The notes under the pieces are model-generated. The model saw only the letters and a list, made by a program, of their open reading frames with translations. It ran no database searches and had not been told where the DNA came from. From an uncultured Sulfurovum sp. (GTDB taxonomy: Bacteria; Campylobacterota; Campylobacteria; Campylobacterales; Sulfurovaceae), in assembly GCA_947311605.1 (NCBI GenBank), contig CAMZLC010000115.1:1-8834 (forward strand): a stretch of DNA of 8,834 bases. Reading direction: 5' to 3'. Positions within the stretch are counted from its first letter, which is position 1, and the number at the start of each line of letters is the position of its first letter. The position numbers and the translations under genes are program-made. Of the stretch, positions 1 to 6,237 are shown in pieces.

Positions 1-39
1 AAATCCTCTCTTACTGTTACCGCGATTATAAATCTTGTT

Positions 40-48
40 TGGTATAAT
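40..48 (+). promoter_or_regulatory. Extended -10 promoter of mqnA
   Basis: The sequence TGGTATAAT is a perfect extended -10 element (TGnTATAAT). It would place the transcription start near position 55 and give a 5' leader of about 15 bases before the mqnA ATG at 70. No TTGACA-like -35 hexamer is seen at the usual distance; extended -10 promoters, and sigma-70 promoters of Campylobacterota in general, often lack one. The same nine bases recur on the other strand at 2764-2772. Confidence 0.65.
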
Positions 49-69
49 CATGCTTAAAAAAGGGCTTGT

Positions 70-717
70 ATGTTATTTGGGTCTATTAGTTATCTTAACC
101 TCTTGCCCTTTCAAGTCTTCCTCAAACGCTACATTTCTAACAATGCCGCCAAAATGACCTTTCGCAACAAACGTGCCGTGCCTTCGGCTATCAACAAAGC
201 CTTTAAACGTCAGTCTATCCATGCCGCGTTTATCTCTTCTATAGAGTCTCGCAAGTGCAACTGTACCGACCTAGGCATCATCGCCCATAAAAAAGTCTAC
301 TCCGTACTACTCCTAGAAGGCAAAAACCAAACAGACCCAGCATCTGCAACTTCTAACCAGTTAGCCAAAGTACTAAACCTACAAGGTCAAGTCCTCATAG
401 GTGACGTTGCACTCAAGCACTACTTAGACGGTAAAGCAGGTATTGACCTAGCCGAGGCATGGTACAACAAAACTGGTCTACCCTTTGTCTTCGCCAGACT
501 CTGCTATAACAAACATAGTGACTCGGTACAAAGACTAGCCCGCACCTTTGCCAGAAAAAAAACGAAAATACCTCAGTATATTTTAAAACGTGAAGCGAAA
601 AAAAGAGGTATTAGCCCTAAAGAGCTTACTTGGTATTTGGAGCATATATTTTATGAGATGGATTGGAAATCCAAACGGTCATTGAAGTTATTTTTAAAAA
701 AAAGTAAAAAGATTTAA
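70..717 (+). CDS. mqnA: Chorismate dehydratase MqnA (futalosine pathway of menaquinone synthesis)
   Basis: MqnA dehydrates chorismate to 3-[(1-carboxyvinyl)oxy]benzoate, the first step of the futalosine route to menaquinone, the respiratory quinone of Campylobacterota. The 215-residue protein has the family N-terminus (ISYLNLLPF, residues 6-14), a central PSAINKAF...AAFISSIES segment (about 38-60) lining the substrate cleft in this periplasmic-binding-protein-like fold, and an IGDVAL stretch near 110-115. It is somewhat shorter than many MqnA proteins (about 230-280 residues), as expected for this phylum from memory. The ATG is preceded by AAGGG five bases upstream. The last 15 or so residues are lysine-rich and include a run of eight A at 696-703. 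The stop lies three bases from the stop of the convergent gltX1. The related family member MqnD is the main alternative; the N-terminal motif favours MqnA. Confidence 0.85.
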   Translation: MLFGSISYLNLLPFQVFLKRYISNNAAKMTFRNKRAVPSAINKAFKRQSIHAAFISSIESRKCNCTDLGIIAHKKVYSVLLLEGKNQTDPASATSNQLAKVLNLQGQVLIGDVALKHYLDGKAGIDLAEAWYNKTGLPFVFARLCYNKHSDSVQRLARTFARKKTKIPQYILKREAKKRGISPKELTWYLEHIFYEMDWKSKRSLKLFLKKSKKI

Positions 718-725
718 CTTTTACT
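703..725. repeat. Weak AT-rich inverted repeat at the mqnA/gltX1 convergent junction
   Basis: AGTAAAA (703-709) and TTTTACT (719-725) are perfect complements around a nine-base loop spanning both stop codons. It is the only structure available in a junction with three non-coding bases. The stem has only two G-C pairs, so it is a poor candidate for an intrinsic terminator; lysine codons on both sides could produce it by chance. Confidence 0.3.
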
Positions 726-2106
726 CTATCCTAGCTATCGCCTTCTCAATCCTCGCAATCGTCTCATCCACGCCCAAAACAGCCATCACTTCATCCATGC
801 CTGCCCCTGTCATAGAGCCCATAAGACTCACGCGTAAAGGCATACCTATTTTACCGAAGCCTATCTCTTTTTCTTCTACTATCTTTTCCATCACTGCATG
901 GTAGGCTTCTTTAGTGGTAGGCTGCACTAAGGCTAGCATATCTGCAAATGTGCTGAGTATCTCTTTGGCTTCACCTTTAAAAGCTTTTTTGGCTGACTTG
1001 GCATCATACTCTGTGGGTGCTGTAGTAAGCAGTTTGATTTGTTCTGCCAACTCTACTAAGGTTTTACCACGCTCTTTGGTAGCCGTGAGTATCGCTGAAG
1101 CTTTGGCATTCCCCGTCAAATCTACCCCAAAATCTTTTAATAAAGCGATAAGCTTCTCATTGGGTGCTTCTTTGATGTAGTGAGCATTGAGCCATAGTAA
1201 TTTGTCTAAGTTATAGTTCGATGAACTTTTGTTGATGTCATTTGGGTCAAAAAGGACTATCATCTCTTCGAGGCTAAATATCTCTTGGTCACCGTGAGAC
1301 CAGCCCAGACGTACGAGGAAATTAAGCAGTGCTTCTGGCAAGTAACCCATGGTTTTGTAGTCCATCACATCTGTAGCACCATCTCGCTTGGAGAGTTTTT
1401 TGCCCTGCTCGTTATTTATCATCGCTACATGGTAAAAGTTTGGTATATCAAAGCCCAGTGCATTATAAACCACTATCTGCTTAGGCGTATTGTAAAGATG
1501 GTCATCTCCACGTATCACATCAGTCAGTCCCATCAAAGCATCGTCTATGGCTACTACGAAGTTATATGTCGGTGCCCCATCTGCACGGGCGATGACAAAG
1601 TCATCTACTTCCGTAGCAGCGATGTTCATCTCACCTTTGACACCATCTACAAAAGAGATAGTCCCCTCTTGTGGTGCTTTTATACGTATCACAGGCTCCA
1701 CACCCTCTGGAGGTGCACCCGTAAAGTCACGGTAACGCCCATCATAACGCGTACGCTCTTTTTTAGCCATCTGCTCTTCACGTAAAGCTGTCAGTTCTTC
1801 TTTTGACATATAACATTTATACGCCTTACCCTCTGCTAGTAACTGGTCAATATACTTTTTATACAAATCAAAACGCTTAGACTGATACACCACCTCGCCA
1901 TCATGGCTCATCCCTACCCATTCAAAGGCTTTGAGTATAGCATCTTTGGCTGCCTCGGAGTTACGTGCCATATCTGTGTCTTCTATGCGCAAAAGGAATG
2001 CACCCTTATTGTGCTGTGCTGCAAGCCAAGAAAAAAGTGCTGTCCTCAATCCTCCGACATGGAGATAGCCTGTTGGGCTTGGTGCAAAGCGCGTTACTAC
2101 TGACAT
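721..2106 (-). CDS. gltX1: Glutamyl-tRNA synthetase, GltX1 type
   Basis: This class I aminoacyl-tRNA synthetase charges tRNA-Glu with glutamate in the cytoplasm. The 461-residue protein is full length. It shows FAPSPTG followed by the HIGH-type signature HVGG (16-19), the RIEDTD segment (40-45), IRGDDHL (198-204) and the KMSKS-type loop KLSKR (237-241), followed by a helical anticodon-binding domain. The wording around residues 98-130 and 190-240 is close to Helicobacter pylori GltX1 as I recall it. Campylobacterota usually carry a second enzyme, GltX2, which in H. pylori makes Glu-tRNA-Gln for the GatCAB route; none is in this window. The protein has a single cysteine (C98), so the Cys-type zinc site of the E. 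coli enzyme is absent. AAGGG lies six bases before the ATG. The last 11 residues contain ARIE twice. Confidence 0.96.
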   Translation of the reverse strand: MSVVTRFAPSPTGYLHVGGLRTALFSWLAAQHNKGAFLLRIEDTDMARNSEAAKDAILKAFEWVGMSHDGEVVYQSKRFDLYKKYIDQLLAEGKAYKCYMSKEELTALREEQMAKKERTRYDGRYRDFTGAPPEGVEPVIRIKAPQEGTISFVDGVKGEMNIAATEVDDFVIARADGAPTYNFVVAIDDALMGLTDVIRGDDHLYNTPKQIVVYNALGFDIPNFYHVAMINNEQGKKLSKRDGATDVMDYKTMGYLPEALLNFLVRLGWSHGDQEIFSLEEMIVLFDPNDINKSSSNYNLDKLLWLNAHYIKEAPNEKLIALLKDFGVDLTGNAKASAILTATKERGKTLVELAEQIKLLTTAPTEYDAKSAKKAFKGEAKEILSTFADMLALVQPTTKEAYHAVMEKIVEEKEIGFGKIGMPLRVSLMGSMTGAGMDEVMAVLGVDETIARIEKAIARIE

Positions 2107-2134
2107 AGGATACCCTTGGTAATAAATTTATATG

Positions 2135-2143
2135 ATTGTATCA
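2135..2143 (-). promoter_or_regulatory. Extended -10 promoter of gltX1
   Basis: Read on the - strand this is TGATACAAT, an extended -10 element (TGn plus a one-mismatch TATAAT). It predicts a start near 2128 and a leader of about 22 bases to the gltX1 ATG, which has AAGGG at 2113-2117. No convincing -35 hexamer is seen. It lies downstream of the hairpin at 2171-2192, so gltX1 could be transcribed independently of the gene before it. Confidence 0.5.
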
Positions 2144-2170
2144 GAAATGAGGTTTGAGCGGGATTTGGGG

Positions 2171-2192
2171 AGCCAAGGCAGACACCTTGGCT
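2171..2192 (-). terminator. Hairpin after the HhH protein gene, possible terminator without U-tract
   Basis: AGCCAAGG (2171-2178) pairs perfectly with CCTTGGCT (2185-2192) around a six-base loop. The eight-pair stem begins 12 bases past the stop codon of the comEA-like gene. In the - strand direction it is followed by CCCCAAATCC rather than a T-run, so it does not fit a classical intrinsic terminator. It may reduce read-through into gltX1, protect the 3' end of the upstream mRNA, or be bidirectional, since the + strand direction has T-runs 17 bases further on. Confidence 0.45.
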
Positions 2193-2204
2193 ATGCAAGA
2201 AAGA

Positions 2205-2705
2205 TTAATTTTTTTTCTTTGTCTTTGTTTTCTTTGTTTTCGTTTTTCTGGGCTTCTTTTTGAGCTCTTTTTTCTTCTCTTCTGTAGTTTTTATCTTGCG
2301 CTTCTTTTTCTTTGGCTTGTCTGCTTTGGTTTTGGTCATTTTCTTTTTTGTTCTGGTCTTGGCTTTCTCTTTTTTCTCTTCCAGCTTGGTCTTTGCCGTT
2401 TTTCTCTTTTTGGTCACCTTCTTCTTCGTTGTCTTCTTTACCTTCTTCACATCATCGGCTACCTTGACATCTCTTTTGAGGTTGTCTACCGTCTGCCCAC
2501 CAACACCACTGACACGCTCTTGAAGGTCAGCAAAAGATTTAAACTTTCCCTTCCTTCTCTGCTTGATGATCTCAGTCGCCTTGACTTCTCCGATACCATT
2601 GATCTCCATCAGCTCTGCCTTGGTAGCACCGTTAAGCTTTGTCAGACTCATACCGAACGACAGTGATGCCAACAGCATCAATCCTGCAATTATTTTTTTC
2701 AACAT
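2205..2705 (-). CDS. Secreted ComEA-like helix-hairpin-helix protein with lysine-rich tail
   Basis: The 166-residue protein has three parts. Residues 1-18 form a signal peptide (MLKK, then a hydrophobic stretch, probable cleavage after SFG). Residues about 21-80 form a ComEA-type double helix-hairpin-helix domain with the two hairpins INGIGE (35-40) and VSGVGG (65-70); this fold binds double-stranded DNA without sequence preference. Residues 87-166 are low-complexity, and by my count 42 of those 80 residues are lysine, with Thr, Arg and Glu between. ComEA proteins act in DNA uptake during transformation; a periplasmic DNA-binding role is likely but unproven, since many Campylobacterota carry short HhH proteins of unknown role. 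I start the gene at the ATG at 2703-2705, because an AGGAG lies five bases upstream and the signal peptide begins there; a GTG 15 codons earlier has neither. It follows pglF after 59 bases and has its own promoter. Confidence 0.82.
   Translation of the reverse strand: MLKKIIAGLMLLASLSFGMSLTKLNGATKAELMEINGIGEVKATEIIKQRRKGKFKSFADLQERVSGVGGQTVDNLKRDVKVADDVKKVKKTTKKKVTKKRKTAKTKLEEKKEKAKTRTKKKMTKTKADKPKKKKRKIKTTEEKKKELKKKPRKTKTKKTKTKKKN
2208..2447 (-). repeat. Low-complexity lysine-rich coding tract
   Basis: This stretch codes for the last 80 residues of the HhH protein and is almost all purine on the coding strand, built from AAG, AAA, AAR-ACN and similar codons. It contains short irregular repeats of K-T-K and K-K-K units rather than a clean tandem array, and ends in a run of eight A at 2209-2216. 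The open frame persists throughout with no stop, so it is translated sequence and not a decayed gene end. Confidence 0.8.
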
Positions 2706-2710
2706 CTTTA

Positions 2711-2715
2711 CTCCT
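2711..2715 (-). promoter_or_regulatory. Ribosome binding site that decides the HhH protein start
   Basis: AGGAG on the - strand, five bases before the ATG at 2703-2705. It selects this start over the in-frame GTG at 2748-2750, which would add 15 residues in front of a well-formed signal peptide. Confidence 0.85.
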
Positions 2716-2763
2716 GTTTTGTTTTGATAACTACCAGGGATTCCCCCCACAATAGCTACAACA

Positions 2764-2772
2764 ATTATACCA
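2764..2772 (-). promoter_or_regulatory. Extended -10 promoter of the HhH protein gene, inside the end of pglF
   Basis: The - strand reads TGGTATAAT, a perfect extended -10 that overlaps the last two codons and stop codon of pglF. It would start transcription near 2757 and give a leader of about 52 bases, which contains a run of six G (2743-2748). No clear -35 hexamer is present. The nine bases match the mqnA promoter exactly. This argues that the HhH gene is its own unit rather than the last gene of the glycosylation operon, although read-through from pglF is possible since no terminator is visible between them. Confidence 0.65.
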
Positions 2773-4546
2773 TAGTTTCATGCGTAAATTCTGGTACAAT
2801 CTTCTGCAACGCCCCTATCTCATTGTCTGTATCCAATAGTAACGCAATATCGTGAGTTAATTGTGAAATCTCATAGGCCGTAGGGCTGGCGATAAAGATG
2901 GATCGATACTTGGTCTCCTTGTCGTTTTCGTCCAGCAGCAGCTCTTCATAGAGTTTTTCTCCCGGCCTAAGGCCTGTGATTTCTATCGTGATCTCATCCT
3001 CTTTTCCATAAAGCTGTATCATCTGTTTTGCAAGATCTATGACCTTGACAGGCCCTCCCATATCCAAAACAAACAGCTCTCCTCCCTTGGCAATAGCAGC
3101 TGCCTGAAGTACCAACTGGCAGGCTTCCGGTATCAGCATGAAGTATCGCGTAATCTCAGGATGTGTGACCGTGACGGGGCCGCCCCGTTCTATCTGCTGC
3201 TTGAACTTTGGGATCACCGAGCCGCTGGAGCCAAGGACATTGCCAAACCTTACTGCTACGATCTCTGTCTCTCCTGATGCCACATTGGCGGCATAGAGCT
3301 CCACTACTCTTTTGGTGGCACCCATGACATTGGTCGGACGCACTGCTTTGTCTGTGGAGATAATGACCATTTTCTCTACGCCGTACTCGATACTGAGGTC
3401 TATGATGTTCTTGCTACCCTGTATATTGTTATGTATGGCCGAAGCATGATTGGCTTCACACAGGGGAACATGCTTGTAGGCAGCTGCATGGATCACGATA
3501 TCCGGTCGCACTTCGGCCACGACCCCTTCCAAGGCGACCCTGTCTGTAATATCGATAAGTTTCAGCGTAGCGTTTTCTATCTGCTCTCCTATCTGATACA
3601 GGTTGTATTCCCCCTGATCCACCAGTACCAGAGATGCTGCCCCAAAGCCGTGACAGAGCTTTGCTATTTCAGAGCCTATACTGCCGCCAGCGCCCGTGAT
3701 CAAGACCGATTTGTCTTTGATAAATTCAGAGATCACGAGGCTATCCAAGTCTTTGGGGTGACGAGCCAGCAGGTCTTCGATAGAGAGATCCTCTAGCCTG
3801 TCGTGTTCTGAGCCCAGCAGTTTCAACTTCTTGATCTCTTGTATCCCGGCAGCATTGAGCCGATCGACCAGCTGATGCAGCTCCCCGGAGGTGAGCGATA
3901 CGGAAATAATAGCCGAAACAATGCCCTTCTGTCGTATGATGGCCTCGAGATTCTTCTGCTCATATACTTTTATATTATTGATATAAGCATTTTTGGTCAT
4001 ACTGTCATCACTGAGTGAAAAAATGGCCTGGGGGTAATAGGGAATATCCCCCTTGAGTGCGCTTTGGATAATCGTCGACGCACGGCTATTGGCTCCCATG
4101 ATCAATGCAGGCTTGACACCATGCGCCTGTATGCTCTCCACAAAAAGCCTCTTAGCCATACGAAGCCCTCCCAAAAATATCAGAGAAAGGAAAAAGTCTA
4201 TGACCATAACCGATCTTGGGAAAGGCGCAAAGATTTCACTGCAACCCATATAGATCAGGGCCCAGAACAGATAGGCAAGAAAATGCGCCTTGACGATGCT
4301 CTTTGCCTCGTAAAAACCAAAAAATCTCCAGACGGCAAAATAGACCCTAAACAGATACATCATGGCGATTTTCATCACCACGATGGAGCCAAATACAAGC
4401 CAGAAGCTCTCCAGAAAATTGGAGGGTATACTGAAGTTGAATCTCAGGACATAGGAAAAATAGAGCGTGAGCAGAGAGAGGAGGATATCAGCAGCAATAA
4501 AAAAAGCAACCCTCTTGGCAGAGGTAGGATGCAAGAGACCTGTCAC
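2765..4546 (-). CDS. pglF: UDP-GlcNAc C4,6-dehydratase PglF (membrane-bound)
   Basis: PglF converts UDP-GlcNAc to UDP-2-acetamido-2,6-dideoxy-4-keto-hexose using bound NAD, the first step toward UDP-diNAc-bacillosamine. The 593-residue protein matches Campylobacter jejuni PglF in length. Residues about 11-130 hold four membrane segments. A first Rossmann-like region starts near 146 (ALIMGANSRAS). The catalytic short-chain dehydrogenase domain starts near 278, with the dinucleotide loop GAGGSIGSE (285-293), AAAYKHVPL (354-362), the active-site TDK (398-400), Met408 in place of the usual Tyr, and Lys412. That Met-for-Tyr swap and TDK triad are typical of the large dehydratases PglF, WbpM and FlaA1-like. 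The start is a GTG (4544-4546) overlapping the pglE stop by four bases (GTGA), supported by AAGGG six bases upstream; the next Met is at residue 58, past the first membrane segment. WbpM-type O-antigen use is the alternative, but PglE and PglB nearby support N-glycan work. Confidence 0.93.
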   Translation of the reverse strand: MTGLLHPTSAKRVAFFIAADILLSLLTLYFSYVLRFNFSIPSNFLESFWLVFGSIVVMKIAMMYLFRVYFAVWRFFGFYEAKSIVKAHFLAYLFWALIYMGCSEIFAPFPRSVMVIDFFLSLIFLGGLRMAKRLFVESIQAHGVKPALIMGANSRASTIIQSALKGDIPYYPQAIFSLSDDSMTKNAYINNIKVYEQKNLEAIIRQKGIVSAIISVSLTSGELHQLVDRLNAAGIQEIKKLKLLGSEHDRLEDLSIEDLLARHPKDLDSLVISEFIKDKSVLITGAGGSIGSEIAKLCHGFGAASLVLVDQGEYNLYQIGEQIENATLKLIDITDRVALEGVVAEVRPDIVIHAAAYKHVPLCEANHASAIHNNIQGSKNIIDLSIEYGVEKMVIISTDKAVRPTNVMGATKRVVELYAANVASGETEIVAVRFGNVLGSSGSVIPKFKQQIERGGPVTVTHPEITRYFMLIPEACQLVLQAAAIAKGGELFVLDMGGPVKVIDLAKQMIQLYGKEDEITIEITGLRPGEKLYEELLLDENDKETKYRSIFIASPTAYEISQLTHDIALLLDTDNEIGALQKIVPEFTHETMV

Positions 4547-5640
4547 AGGGCACCCTTGATGGCATTACATACCCTGTGGACATCGGTATCACGCATGCTG
4601 GAACCGCTTGGCAGGCATATGCCTTGTTCAAAAAGCCTTTGGCTTGTTCCATTGACTATGGCCAAAGCGTCTTGGAGCAGTGGTTGCATATGCATCGGTT
4701 TCCAGAGAGGGCGGCTTTCGATATTGACAGCATCCAGCGCCTTGATGACACGCCCCGGAGCGGTATCAGCAAAGGTAAGTGTCGTCAGCCAACGGTTCCC
4801 TCTGCCCCCCGTGATCTCCGGCATAAAATCTATCTCTTCGATCCCTCCCAGTTCCTGCATATACTGGGCAAAGATCTCTCTGCGCCTCTGCACCCTCTGA
4901 TCGAGCACCTCCATCTGCGCCACGCCGATCGCGGCGAGGACATTGCTCATGCGGTAGTTGTAGCCAAGCGCCCTATGCTCATAGTGTAGGTATGGCTCCT
5001 TGGCCTGGGTGGAGAGGAATCGGGCTTTTTCGATCCACGCCTCGTTGTCGCTTACCAGCATCCCGCCGCCGGAGGTACTGAGGATCTTGTTGCCATTGAA
5101 CGAATAAACTCCCATGTCACCGAATGTACCGCTCTGCTTCCCTTCACAGGAGGCACCCAGCGATTCGGCTGCATCCTCTACAATATAGATGCCCGCATTG
5201 CGACAAATAGTCATAATTTCGTCCATCTTCGCCATCTGACCGTAGAGGTGTGTGACGATAAGCGCCTTTGGTTTCAGAGGGGCTTTAGTGATGGCTTCTT
5301 TCAAGAGCGCCGGCGAGAGATTCCAGCTCTCATCACTGTCTACGAATATCGGCTTGGCATTTTGATACACTATCGCATTGACCGAACCGATAAAGGTAAA
5401 AGTAGAAGCCAAAACATAATCACCCTCACCCACACCAAGGACGCGCAAAGCCAAATGCAGCGCGGCAGTAGCAGAAGAGAGTGCCAACGCATGTGAAGTG
5501 TCTGTATGGGCTTGGATACTCTCCTCAAAGCGATCCACAAACGCCCCCAGGGGGGCGATATAGTTACTCTCAAATACTTCTGCAATATACTGCTGCTCTT
5601 TGCCGCTCATATGGGGAGGGGAGAGGAATATTCTATTCAT
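4543..5640 (-). CDS. pglE: UDP-4-amino-sugar aminotransferase PglE (DegT/DnrJ/EryC1/StrS family)
   Basis: PglE is a cytoplasmic PLP enzyme that transfers an amino group, usually from glutamate, to the 4-keto product of PglF, giving the UDP-4-amino sugar. The 365-residue protein starts with FLSPPHMSG and SNYIAPLGAFVDRFEE (25-40), both near-identical to C. jejuni PglE from memory. It has SSATAALHLAL (55-65), the cofactor aspartate in VEDAAE (Asp156), the PLP-binding FNGNK with Lys185, the STSGGGML loop (188-195), the YNYRMSN motif (228-233) and a C-terminal SRPLWKPMH (309-317). It is about 20 residues shorter than the C. jejuni protein as I recall it, with the loss just before the SRPLWKPMH segment. 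It begins three bases after the phosphoglycosyl transferase stop, with a weak GGA site upstream, and its stop overlaps the GTG of pglF. Its GC content is higher than that of the pglB end of the operon. Confidence 0.92.
   Translation of the reverse strand: MNRIFLSPPHMSGKEQQYIAEVFESNYIAPLGAFVDRFEESIQAHTDTSHALALSSATAALHLALRVLGVGEGDYVLASTFTFIGSVNAIVYQNAKPIFVDSDESWNLSPALLKEAITKAPLKPKALIVTHLYGQMAKMDEIMTICRNAGIYIVEDAAESLGASCEGKQSGTFGDMGVYSFNGNKILSTSGGGMLVSDNEAWIEKARFLSTQAKEPYLHYEHRALGYNYRMSNVLAAIGVAQMEVLDQRVQRRREIFAQYMQELGGIEEIDFMPEITGGRGNRWLTTLTFADTAPGRVIKALDAVNIESRPLWKPMHMQPLLQDALAIVNGTSQRLFEQGICLPSGSSMRDTDVHRVCNAIKGAL
4553..4557 (-). promoter_or_regulatory. Ribosome binding site supporting the GTG start of pglF
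   Basis: AAGGG on the - strand lies inside the last codons of pglE, six bases before the GTG at 4544-4546. It supports the unusual start codon and translational coupling with pglE. Confidence 0.75.
5542..5557. other. GC-only inverted repeat inside pglE
   Basis: CGCCCCC (5542-5548) and GGGGGCG (5551-5557) are perfect complements separated by two bases, so a six-pair all-GC stem with a four-base loop is realistic. It codes for the conserved IAPLGAF segment, about codons 28-33 of pglE. It could slow transcription or translation early in pglE, or be only a result of codon choice in this GC-richer stretch. Confidence 0.5.
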
Positions 5641-5643
5641 TAT

Positions 5644-6237
5644 TTATCCAAAAATTGTTTTCTTAATATAAAGTATATCATTTTTTAGTGACCAGTTTCT
5701 GACATAGACCTTGTTGATGCGTACCTTGTCGGGCCAGATCACTTCACGATTGTAACGTTCTGGATCTTCTTGTTGCGCCAGTATCGACTCTTCATTTTTA
5801 TACTTTAATGAAGCAGGCCCCGTAATACCGGGAGCAATCTCTAAAATAACCCTATCGTCTCCCTCCAGCCTGTCAGCATACCCCCTAACATCCGGGCGAG
5901 GCCCCACAAAGCTCATCTGACCGAACAAAACATTGAAAAGCTGCGGCAGTTCATCTATTTTAGTTCTCCTAAATACCGCACCACTTTTTGTAATGCGACC
6001 ATCTCCGCCTACCGTGATAGTACTTCCGTTGTTTTTTTTCATAGTTTTGATTTTATAGACGCCAAAAATCTTACCTTTTTTACCCACTCTTTTTTGGATA
6101 AACAGTCCATTGTTTTTTGTTTCAATCGTTGCGATGATCCACGCCGTCACCATCAGCCATCCTGTCAAGACAATACCAATCAAAGAGAAGCAGATGTCAA
6201 ATAGCCGCTTCTGCATTCTGTCTCTATCACTTAGCAT
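5644..6237 (-). CDS. Monotopic phosphoglycosyl transferase (bacterial sugar transferase, PglC-like role)
   Basis: Enzymes of this family transfer a sugar 1-phosphate from a UDP-sugar to undecaprenyl phosphate at the inner membrane face, starting the lipid-linked glycan. The 197-residue protein has a basic start, one hydrophobic re-entrant segment (about 14-38), FIQKRVGKKGKIFGVYKIKTM (46-66, reading through the family's typical KIKTM), the catalytic Asp95-Glu96 in KIDELPQLFNVL, and SFVGPRPD (109-116) followed by PGITGPASL (136-144). The C-terminal part (145-182) has a K-Y-K-N-E-E stretch and DPERYNREVIWPDKVRIN, unlike C. jejuni PglC, which has PGITGWAQVNGRN there. The DP...YN...PDKVRIN form is familiar from exopolysaccharide and O-antigen enzymes, so the sugar specificity is open and I give no symbol. 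The ATG directly follows the pglB stop (TAGATG), with a weak AAAGAGA upstream; Met8 at 6214-6216 is an alternative start. Confidence 0.88.
   Translation of the reverse strand: MLSDRDRMQKRLFDICFSLIGIVLTGWLMVTAWIIATIETKNNGLFIQKRVGKKGKIFGVYKIKTMKKNNGSTITVGGDGRITKSGAVFRRTKIDELPQLFNVLFGQMSFVGPRPDVRGYADRLEGDDRVILEIAPGITGPASLKYKNEESILAQQEDPERYNREVIWPDKVRINKVYVRNWSLKNDILYIKKTIFG

Noticed and set aside
1..57. Possible 3' or 5' end of a neighbouring gene before mqnA
   Set aside because: Short open stretches exist on both strands but none has a start signal or recognisable residues, and the promoter of mqnA occupies the right part.
1285..1785. 166-codon open frame on the + strand inside gltX1
   Set aside because: It is antisense to a strongly conserved synthetase and has cysteine- and histidine-rich shadow composition with no recognisable motif.
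2154..2666. 170-codon + strand frame rich in Leu, Phe and Cys that looks like a membrane protein
   Set aside because: It is the antisense reading of the lysine-rich tract: complement of AAG/AAA codons gives CTT/TTT. It has no independent support.
2743..2748. Poly-G tract (six G on the - strand) as a phase-variable contingency locus
   Set aside because: Campylobacter contingency tracts are usually eight or more bases; six bases in an untranslated leader is not enough support.
2706..2750. Extension of the HhH protein to a GTG at 2748-2750
   Set aside because: It would put 15 polar residues before a clear signal peptide and lacks a ribosome binding site, whereas AGGAG precedes the inner ATG.
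4064..4900. 278-codon + strand frame across the pglF/pglE junction
   Set aside because: It runs antisense to two well-supported genes and has no family resemblance.
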